Shown piece by piece: positions 33,146 through 42,631 of a stretch of DNA of 64,000 nucleotides. Source of the stretch: Neurospora intermedia (taxonomy: Eukaryota; Ascomycota; Sordariomycetes; Sordariales; Sordariaceae); the NCBI GenBank assembly GCA_037102815.1, contig BTPP01000001.1, forward strand, positions 3,249,001 to 3,313,000, given 5' to 3'. The notes beneath the pieces were generated by a model. That model did not search any database and was not told the origin of the DNA. It was given only the letters and a program-made list of their open reading frames with translations. The position numbers and the translations under genes are program-made. Every line of letters begins with the position of its first letter. Position 1 is the first letter of the stretch.

Positions 33146-33928
33146 TGTGGTTGAGCGTCAAACAACTGATTTTGTAGTGAGATTCTGACGTATGGGCTTG
33201 GTTGGAAAGTGACTTCTACAAGAAGATGAGCGTCTCGGAAATCTGTTTTTGGAGAGAATGGATTGCGTTTGGTTAAAAAGGTGCCGGTTGATGGAAACGG
33301 AAAGAACCAGCTACCACTTCTTATATCAAGGGGTACGTAACTGTTAGCTCCTAGCTCCGTTCGGTCATGCATGGTGGGGTTCTTGCTTGATTCTGCCGGC
33401 AGGAGGGGGGGGAAATGCGCATGCCTCTTTCACCGCCTTCCTATTTTTGAATTGGTACCACAGTCTACCCTGTAGCGAAACTAGCAAGTGCGCACCTTGA
33501 TGGCCAGGTTTACATTCAGGACCCAAGCCGACGACCATCTCCAAAAGGAACTGAATTATTCAGATCGTGTTTAGTCTCGTAGATTGAGAAAAAAGAAGAA
33601 AAAAAAAACAACGAGAAAAAAAAAAACAGAAAAGGCACGAATCCGCAGATCAAAACCTGAAGACAACTCTGTATTTCCAGACTGAATCTCTCACATTGGG
33701 CCTCCGAGATCCCTCTGTAGTAGGGAAATTCACTGCTACAGGAAGGTCATGAAAATTGTACAGTACAGTTGTTCACCTCTACCTGGCTTTCTCGGATCCC
33801 AATTTCGCGAGACATGACAGTATCTTGACATCAAATCATATGTATTAACATTATGTAGGCCATTCAGTATCATTCCTCCATTCGAGCTTTGCAACGTCAT
33901 CTAGCAATATCTGCATCCGGCTGAGCGT
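33146..33928. other. Intergenic, promoter of SGT1
   Basis: Includes A-rich tracts at ~33586-33630. No gene seen. Confidence 0.5.
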
Positions 33929-36305
33929 TCAAACGACCTTCTCGTCCGGATACCGTGTTGCAAACAAGCCCAGTGCCTTGAGCGGAAAGCTGAACTTGTA
34001 GTTCGGGTAAGATATCATGCAGCTCTTGTTGAAAACACCCTCGATAGCCTCTTGCAGCCACTCTCCGTTAGGCTGCTGACGGTCCATGATCAACTTGATG
34101 CCCTTCTTGATCGGTTCGATATCGGGATATTTGGCCTTGATCAACCCAACAAGGGCCCAGGCGGTCATGACCACTTGGGATCCAGTTGGATGCTCAACGT
34201 ACTCGCCCGTCTCACATGCCTGCTCTCTGGTTAGCTTCATACAAAATCTGGCATGGTCCAGGCACGAAGAGACTTACCTTGTAGCTCTCAGACCAACCAC
34301 CGTCCTCCCTCTGCTTGGCGACGAGGAAGTCACATCCCTTCTTGGCATATTTGCTGTTCTCATACGTTTCACCAACGCTGGCCAAACTCTCCAAAGCAAA
34401 CATAGTGGCGTACGTGAAGCAAATGCCCCAATTGCCATACCAACCACCATGAGGCTTCTGATTGCTCTTAATCCACTTGACAGCGCGGGTGATGAAGTTC
34501 TCAATCTCGGTTGTGCGATGATTGGGCCAGTGTTTCTTGAAAAGCGAGAGTGTAGTGAGGACGGCCGTGGTGCATTCAGGATATTCATATTCGACCATGA
34601 TGTTGCCGAACACTTCTGCAGCATTCAGAACCTCCATCCACTGGCCGGCGCGCGGAGTCTCGTAGGATGAGCAGGCGCCAGATGGGTTTTGATAGGTAAG
34701 CATTGTGTCAACGGCGTCAAAAATACGCTGGTCATCAATCAGAGTAGGGAAGCCTGGCGTCTTTTGCAGGATGATGACGGACTTCAACGCTTCGGAGACA
34801 CAATCGCTGACTGCATACCCTTGGTCCTTGTTGCTAAATGCCCAAGCACCCTTGCGGGGATGACGATAGCACTTATCCTGATCCTTGACGTTTTCTCGAA
34901 TTTGCTGGTCCTCGAGGAATTCCAATGACTTGATAAGCATCGGCCTCCACCGCGGGTCTTCAGTCAGGCCGGCGTCCATGATAGCCTGGATTGCAAAGGC
35001 AGTATCCCAGCATTGCACGCCATTTGTACCATTGCAAAGCATACCCTCGGCATTGACCCACAGTACCTCATCTAGCCTTTCCACATGCCTTCGTACAGAG
35101 TAGGCGCCAGGTCCATCCCGAACATAACAGCAAACGGTGTTCATCGCCGCGTTGACAGGGGCTAGGTCAGAATAATCCGTGTTTTCGTCCTCCATGTCGA
35201 TGAGCTCCGACGCCCATGCCTCTGCCTTCTCTACCAAGTACTTGGTTCGGAAGACGGGATTCCAGATGTTTACAAGAAGCCAGTTGACTGTGTTGAGGAA
35301 GGCGGTTTTTGGGTGATAGTTGTCGTTGGGATGAATGGTGTTGCGGTTTCCAGCCCAATCAATCTTGTTCCAATCCTCCACGAACAATTCATTGCGCAAC
35401 TCCCGAATCAAGTCCGTCTCCTCCGCCTGCCACTTCTTGGACCATAGGTAACTCATAGGCAGGAAGACTTGGCGCATGTGAATCCACCATCTCCACGGCG
35501 CAATCGGCACCCAGTCCGGGAGCAGCCAAAGCTCGGGCGGGACAGGGTTTACGATGTCCCATTTCATAATGCCCAATACCGTGAGCCAGAACTTGGCCCA
35601 GTGTGGCGCGTAAATAGCACCTCCCATCTTATGCATTGTTGCTCGCGCTTTCACCATGACCGGATGGTCTGCCTCCACACCCACAAGGCGCAACGTCGTA
35701 TAGTTCAGCGTCGTACCCAGCATGGTGCTCTCGCCTTCAATGTGTAGCCCCCATCCGCCGTCGACGGGGTTCGCTCGTGCAAACAGGTAGTTCTTGATTT
35801 CGGTAGCATAATACCAAGGGACGGGGTTCTTGGTGACGTAACGAGCGATGACAACACCGGGGAGGAGGAACATGGGGCCACCGTACTCGCAACCCCAATG
35901 GCCCTCGGGGAGCTGGAGCTTTTCGAAGAAAGTAAGGCCATTTCGTACCGCATCGAGGGGGTTTGTCGCCTTGGGAAGTTCGGGGAGCTCCTGTAAGGTT
36001 GGCGCGCAAGGTTAGCATGTGGCATCGGTATTGTAGGAGCTTACGGCTGGATGTTTTACCAAAGGCATTCCCAGGAAGTACTTGTCAGCATATGACTGCG
36101 GCCATTGTTTTGTAGCCTCGTCATCCTCGAGATAGTGCCATGTGTGTCGGCCGCCCTCACTGCTCAAACGCCAACGCGCCTTTTCGGTGCTCTCCTGTAG
36201 CCGGGGCCGCTTAACATCGTGATTGTCGCTGTCGGCGCTGGACCGTTTCTTGGGTGATCCGTTTGAGACCGCCGGGGCTTCAGTGGCCTGCTTCCTCGCC
36301 ATCAT
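33929..36305 (-). CDS. erg7: Lanosterol synthase (oxidosqualene cyclase)
   Basis: Three exons (36305-36045, 35990-34278, 34219-33929) give 754 aa; both introns are under 60 nt and phase 0. Exon 1 includes a basic, NLS-like N terminus (SPKKRSSADSDNHDVKRPR) before TWHYLEDDEATKQWPQSYADKY. The catalytic motif is DCVSE (D483, C484), where most cyclases have DCTAE; the proton-donating Asp and its partner Cys remain. QW-type repeats include HGGWYGNWG, REDGGWSESY and QQPNGEWLQE. The enzyme cyclises 2,3-oxidosqualene to lanosterol at ER/lipid-droplet membranes, the committed step to ergosterol. It is divergent with spo11 over 787 bp. Confidence 0.95.
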
Positions 36306-37092
36306 GGACGGGCTGGATTAATGATGGAGAAACAAAAGGGAGAAAAAGAAACAAAGACAAAGATCGGCGCCAGACCAGAGGATAAGACGGATTGGGAGAG
36401 ATACACTACTAAGGTAGGAAGAATTGACGACGTAACAGACGACACCACAACATTACCCCTGAATTGGCCATGCGCCAATCCAATCGGGAGGGGTCGTGTC
36501 GTGTTCCCGTAAAGTTCAGTTGGAGCTTCGACCCATTTGACAGGGCCAATGGCGCCAAGATCTTGGGGGGCCCCGAGGTGTGGGGAGAGCGGAGGGGTCT
36601 GGAGATGGTGCAGATCGGATGGTGCCGGACCAGGCAGGTTGGTTTGCACTGTGCTGTGTAAGTCGGGTGGGTCCAGCAACGACAATGCATCTGATCCCGA
36701 TTTTACTTCAGTTACTTAGAGGTATCTAAGTACCTGCTCAGCTACTTATCACAGACACTCGCAACCTCCAGCATAGGAAGGCGCACTTTAAAGACAGAGA
36801 ACATCCGAAGCACCTTCCTGATGATGTTTGCTCTTTCTGAAATAATTTCGAGACTCACTAGAGGTATTGTACCACCAATATCACAATTTTTCTTCCCAAA
36901 AACGTTCTCATTTAAGCTTCCGCTTGTCCGCCCACCAAATTGGACTCAGCTAAAGTTGGTCAAACCCTCGATGCCGTTCGACTCTCACTCTTTGCCCTGC
37001 TATGGCCTGCATTAGGATCCATCGGTCACAACTACAGGTACACTATCAGACAGCATTGATTTCTCATCTCACTACTACTGTTTGTTGCAAGC
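36306..37092. promoter_or_regulatory. Divergent promoter region of erg7 and spo11
   Basis: 787 bp between the start codons of a housekeeping sterol gene and a meiosis gene. No ORF of note. Insulation or separate control elements would be needed; none can be named by eye. Confidence 0.5.
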
Positions 37093-38885
37093 ATGTATTT
37101 CTGTCCGATACGCAACCAGTACCTCCATCCACCTTCTCAACCCAAGATTAGCAACTCCCATAAACGGCCCTCTCCTCCCCTAGAGCAGCTTTCTCCGGTA
37201 AGAGCTAGCAGTACTAGAGTACATCACAACATCGTGATCGTACCACAGAGCCACTCTAGCGATGATGCCCTCACAAAGATCGAGGCCTTGTTCGAGACCA
37301 TTGTGGATGCTATCAGTGTCGGGAGTCCCATTACCATACCATATCGGCGGTCGACTAACGCGCAAGTATTCGACCCGACTGCCTCTGCCTCAAACCCAAG
37401 GGATGGGCGGCACATGGATTCCGTACGCTTTCCGGGACGTAACCCGCAAGAGCTCCGAAGATTTGGTCAGCCACTCCACGGAATTGTTGTCAACCCAGCT
37501 CCGCAGCACTAATTACGCCGAATACAGAAGCCTTGTTCCGCATCATCGAGATATCTCACGAAGCACTTTTGTCTGGAACTCTAGTTACAAAGAGGTCCGT
37601 AATCATTGAAGGTTGATTATATTTGTAATTTTGTTGCTAACTTTGACAGGAACATTTACTACCAAAACATGGAATTATTCAGGTCACAGAGCGTGGTGGA
37701 TGAAATGGTGGACAATCTTGCATTCACACTTGGAGTGGGACGTAATGATCTGAATATTGTACGTATTCGACACTTTTCCGGACAATCTCCTCCATTCATG
37801 ATGCTCATGGTGTTTCAGGTCGCCACCGCAAAGGGCCTCGTTGCTGGCCAGGTAGAACTCATCATGCGTGGCGGTTCCAGGATCAATTGTGCCGAGTCTT
37901 CCGACAGTGTGAGCATTGCTGTCCGCCTAACAGCTCTCTTAACTGACTGTTTCAGGGTGTTTTGTTGCCATCAATTAGCGCAGTTGACAAGATCGACTTT
38001 CAGTCCGTCAAATGGCTGCTGGTCATTGAAAAGGAGGCATGATTTCGTCCACTTGTGTATATCTCCACCCAGACTCTTCCACTGACGTGTTTGAGCAGGC
38101 CACCTTTCGAACACTCTCCGCTTCGCGCTACTACACAGTCTCTCGAGCAGGAAGTGGTATCCTGGTAACTGTAAGGCTATGCGACCTCTCTTATAGCAAC
38201 AACGCTGACAACTACACACAGGGAAAGGGGTATCCCGACCTTGCTACACGAAAGTTCCTCGCCACCATCCACTCGGTTCGACCGCGCTTACTCATGTTTG
38301 CTCTGGTCGACTTTGATCCCCATGGGATCTCTGTTCTACGGACATACCAATATAGCAGCCAGCGTCTGGACCATGAGGAGCGCACCAAGGTTTTTGGATT
38401 AAGATGGCTTGGAATTCGCAGCAGCGATGTCCTCTCAAACACAGTGATTACGCAGAATTGCTCCACCAACAGTCAGGGAAGTCAATCGAGCCAAGACCTA
38501 TCAAGTCAGGAATCAATAGCTTATTCTGTTGATGGTGAGTGTATCGTTGAGCAGGTACATGAACCACGCTAACTTCTCAAACCACACAGCATTCGAAGAT
38601 GAGCGTCCGGCGAAGAGGCCGAGAACTCGAAGAACGAAAAGCCACCCAAGCGACTACACAGCGCCACTCAATGAAAGGGACAGGGAGAAGGCCGTCAACG
38701 TTTTGCGAGACATATGCGGTACGACGAGACTAGACGCTACAGAGCGAGAGCACAAGCTTGAACTGCAGAGAATGTTGATGCTCAACATCAAGGCGGAGAT
38801 ACAGGCGGTCGATGATTTCGGCGATATTACGAACTGGCTGGATGAACGACTGTTAGAACACAGCAGGGATGTGAACTCACATTAA
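37093..38885 (+). CDS. spo11: SPO11 meiotic DNA double-strand-break transesterase
   Basis: Eight exons (37093-37465, 37528-37594, 37650-37758, 37819-37908, 37956-38036, 38099-38170, 38222-38534, 38590-38885) join in frame to 466 aa. Landmarks: RDGRH...FPGRNPQELRRF, TLVTKRNIYYQNMELFRSQ with catalytic tyrosine Y151, TAKGLVAGQVEL, VIEKEATFRTL with the metal-binding Glu, GKGYPDLATRKFL, and the Toprim motif LVDFDPHGI (D294, D296). The protein forms covalent breaks that start meiotic recombination. The intron after exon 5 appears to use GC-AG (38037-38098), since conserved EKEATF forces that junction. The usual Asp two residues after the Lys in KRD is Asn here. A 51-nt in-frame segment (37198-37248), bounded by GTAAGA and CAG, may be an optional intron. 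The C terminus is a basic extension. Confidence 0.93.
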
Positions 38886-40278
38886 TGAATATTCAGCATA
38901 TCTTTTGGGGACATGATCTTCAGACACATGACAAACGATGAAAAAGCAATCTAGAGATGGTGTATCTAAAAAAAAAAAAAAAAAAAAAATGAAGAGACTA
39001 AAAAAAGGCCCTTTTCATAGGGGATCTACTCGATAGGACAGTTGAACCCCCGATCTTTGTTCTTCTAGTGTACAATACTCTACCAACTCAGCTGATGGAA
39101 CGATGACTATTAAGTGAGGTGGGAAGGACGCGTGTTCCGAAGATTGATGAACATAATAAGAGATATCAAACAGGCGTATTCGGGCAATGCTCAAGGTAGA
39201 GATACAAGAAGTTGGTGATTTTGGCTAGGTATGTCAATAAATGGTTGGGTGAACTCGCATTAACAGTAGGGACTGTTGTAATTTTTCCAAGAGCTGCAGG
39301 TTGACAGAAACTATTTCTCATCTGGCGCGACCACACATGCCGCCTCCGATGCTGAGAAACATTCTCCAGATTAGTCCTAAGTAAGGCCTGTGTTTCCAAA
39401 ATCTGAAAAGTGCTCCAGCAGCATGTTTACAAATCCTTCCATGACCGATACGTTGTCCTACACGACATCAGGGTTTTTGCGCTTGAGTCCAGTGTGGTGT
39501 TTTGACCTCCAGACTTAAAACTGTCTGTGTGGAAGACATTTCCCTAGCGCTTGATGCCGGCTTCGCGAACGTTAGTCGGAGTTGTAAAGACTCTCAAGAA
39601 AGTTCTCCATTTTTTTCCCTGGAGAGTCTGAACACCCGCACTTCTGCCATATTGAGAATGTCATGTATTCTATCGTTATGGTTTACCCACTCTGGTGGGA
39701 CTCTTGTAAGCTTTTCCCTTGGACACCTCTCTGTTGACAGTTGGTACGAGGGAGCGCTTGGTTGTCTGGTTTTGGGAGGACGGGAATGACGCCGACGAGA
39801 GATATTTTGCTGCAAACAACATGTTTCAGTGCGAGAGGAGACCTTTACAGAAGGCCATTCACAACACCATGATGACCAACTGCTGAAGAGACAAATGTAA
39901 GTAAGAGTGTTCCAAGAAATGAACGGACAACTATGCAGTGCATTAAATCTGCCGTGGTTGCTGGACACTGCAGTGAATGGGGTAAAAGGGACATATTGGG
40001 AAGGTGGAGCACAGTGTGCATCTTGCTTGTAGGGCCGTGCACAGTTTGGGCCAAAAATTTACCCCTCCAAAAATTTTGCAGAGGCAACGACAGCAGGGTT
40101 TCTCACATGTCAGTTGTTGATTTCAGTCTGCCAGTTGCCAGTACTCCCAACAATACCATTTCGTTAGGCTTCTCATTCGAACATTCCATTTGCTCGGCGA
40201 TATCCAGCATCAGACATCCCTCAATTCATATTTAACCCAACCAAGTATATCTACAACCCTACTATCATCACCATCAAG
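38886..40278. other. Intergenic with poly-A tract and tRNA-like relic
   Basis: Contains a 22-base A run (38968-38989), a degenerate tRNA-like segment (listed) and the promoter and leader of the ankyrin gene. ORFs here have no support. Confidence 0.5.
39031..39101 (-). pseudogene. tRNA-like relic
   Basis: The minus strand reads CAGCTGAGTTGGTAGAG, close to a tRNA D arm/A box, and about 30 nt later GGGGGTTCAACTG, close to a T arm/B box. Acceptor and T stems do not pair properly and the anticodon loop lacks T33, so it is a decayed copy rather than a working gene. Confidence 0.4.
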
Positions 40279-40944
40279 ATGGCCCCCCAGTTGAACGAGG
40301 AGGAGATTGACGATCTCATCTATTTCGCCCGCGCGGGTGAGAAGGATGATTTGACCACCACGCTCACTGAGCTTGCCGAGAGGGAGAAGGTTTCGGTCGC
40401 AGAGATTCTTGCAAGCGCAAAGGATGAGGGCAAGTCAACTTGCTTGCACATGGCGGCGGGCAATGGCCATTTGGGTATGTGATGAAGACCCTCCACTCAT
40501 GCACATGTGAGAGTGTGGAATTTTCGAAACTAACATCATCGACCAGACATTGTCACCCTCATCCTCTCAGAGTTCACCTCCCGGCCAAAGGAGGAGAAGC
40601 AGGCGTACCTTGACGCCGCCAACGAGTACGGCAATACTGGTCTTCACTGGGCCGCTCTCGGCGGCCATCTCGACGTGATCAAGCTGCTTATGGCAGCTGG
40701 TGCGTCCCCGGCTCTGGCCAACGACAAGAACTACGTGCCCTTGGACCTGGCCAGCTTTGGCGAGAAGCACGACGTGGTGGATTACTTCCTCGAGCAGGCG
40801 GGTGGTCTTGAGGACAAGAACACAGCGGAAGGCCTCAAGGCCGCTGCTGAGGGTTTGAAGGTGGATGATGACGGAAATGTCGAGTTCAAGATGTCTGTTG
40901 GCGACACTTCCGAGGCTTCGGGTTCCGGGTCGGCGCAAAACTAG
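40279..40944 (+). CDS. Ankyrin-repeat protein, YAR1-like
   Basis: Two exons (40279-40474 and 40547-40944) give 197 aa; the 72-nt intron has a CTAAC branch motif and is phase 1. MAPQLNEEEIDDLIYFARAGE precedes ankyrin repeats at STCLHMAAGNGHLDIVTLIL, GNTGLHWAALGGHLDVIKLLMAAGA and YVPLDLASFGEKHDVVDYFL. Length and layout match fungal Yar1, which escorts free ribosomal protein Rps3 and protects it during 40S assembly. The acidic, Ser/Gly-rich tail is also typical. Another small ankyrin adaptor remains possible. Confidence 0.85.
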
Positions 40945-42631
40945 GAAATACGAAGAAGGATGGTTGTTGGGGAAACTTGAGGGTTCAGGTGTTGGATGAT
41001 ACCACATAAACACGATTCATGGCATTGGTTTTTCTGTTCTGTTAGGTGCATAAAATTGACGGATATAAAACGGCAAAGGTATAATGGGATTGGGATGACG
41101 AACCCAAGTGTTGAGATATCTCGGTGCTTACCATTTGATAAGACAGAATAGTAAGCGCAGAAAAAGCGCAGATAGTCGTTTGGATCTCTCGTCAAGATAG
41201 CTGGCGACCAAAGGGGGCACATGAGGCAAATACCGCATCTTAGCATCAGTGTCCAGGTCTTACTGTTGCTGTCTGGCGCACAATTTTCTGCTAGAATGCG
41301 GCTTACATCGTTATGCAGTAGGTACGAAGGGGGCGACCGCCAACAGACTAATAGGAATTTTCAGATGAGTTACGAGGCTATAGTCTGACATGAAGAGGAT
41401 AGAGTTAGGGGTGTCGATATCAGTGGGTGTTTCGCCTGTGATACGGCTGTAGTATAAATAATAAAATAGAAAAAGAGTGCCAAAATACATCTGACATTGT
41501 ATATGTGGTCTCGATTCGTTCAGCTTCCCACCCCCAAATGAACCCCCACGCCCAGCCAAGTCACAGGGGGACGTGTGAGAAACTTCATTTTGTGGGGCCT
41601 GCCACATGTAGTGTGCACCACTATGGTACTTCGCTGAAGAGCAGGACAGCTCTTTGGGGCTAGAAAAGATTGGCCAGGCTACCGATGGTATTGACTACGA
41701 GAGAAAATTTAACTTGACAGTCCATCGCGGAAAAACGAAAAGGGTGAGGTTCATCAGCCCTGAGATACGTAAATTGATAGGACTTCATCGGAACCAAGCC
41801 TCATTTTTGAGAAGAGAAATTGAAGTGAGAATGAAGAAGACCTCAGTTGAGTCTAGCGGCTGAAGCTGCCACAGTCATCGGTGTGGGTACATAAACCCAC
41901 TCTCCGCACAGCTGGATGTGGGTAAATGTGGGGTTAGTGACCCTGATCCCTGACAGTCAATTGGCCCCCGTCGTGGTCGCTTTTGGACGGTCTGGGGGAA
42001 CCTCAAGTGTGAACACTGGACAGCGCTGGGCAGGCTCAGCAGGCACGAACAGAGAGAGTGGAGGCCGGCCCGGGTATTGCGATCGATACAGACGGCCAAG
42101 CGACCTCGAGGCGTTGCGGTGCTTCCTTTCAGTTGGAATTGCCGGAGGTTCAAATATTTTCTCAGTCCCTGCTGCCAGCCATCTTCTTCAGCGCGGCGGT
42201 TAGGTGCTAGTTGTGTGGTGGATGTGCAGTGGTGCAATGAGACCTCCTCTTGCAGCGCAGCAGTTGGATTCGGCACTCACTTTATACCCCACGCGGCCGA
42301 CAATCCCCAATCCCGATGTGGAGGGCGAGTGAAAGATTCGTCCCGTCCAAACAGCTCTCGAGCCCCGTCATCGTCTCTTCCGTCGGTGTGTTCTCCTCCA
42401 CCCAGCTTTTCCGTCGAGTCGTCCACTTTGTCCTCCGTTCCACAACCACACACACGCCCGTCTCCACCACGGAAGCCATACGACGTCCGATTTCCGTCAT
42501 GACCAAGAGCAGCCGTCTCAGTTGCTAGCAAACGACTTATGCATAGTACAGTAACGAGCATGCATTCTTAGCTGTACTTAGCGATTGCGCATGTAGTGGG
42601 TGACACCTCACCTCACCTCGCCCAGCCAAAC
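40945..42631. other. Long intergenic region, promoter of the C2H2 factor
   Basis: 1.7 kb with no convincing gene. The ~42150-42630 part is C/T-rich and probably holds the leader of the transcription factor mRNA, with an ATG-TAG minimal uORF at 42591. Confidence 0.5.

Noticed and set aside
42596-42631. Upstream extension of the C2H2 factor
   Set aside because: It starts at GTG; the first ATG in frame is 42632 and the extension lacks conserved features.
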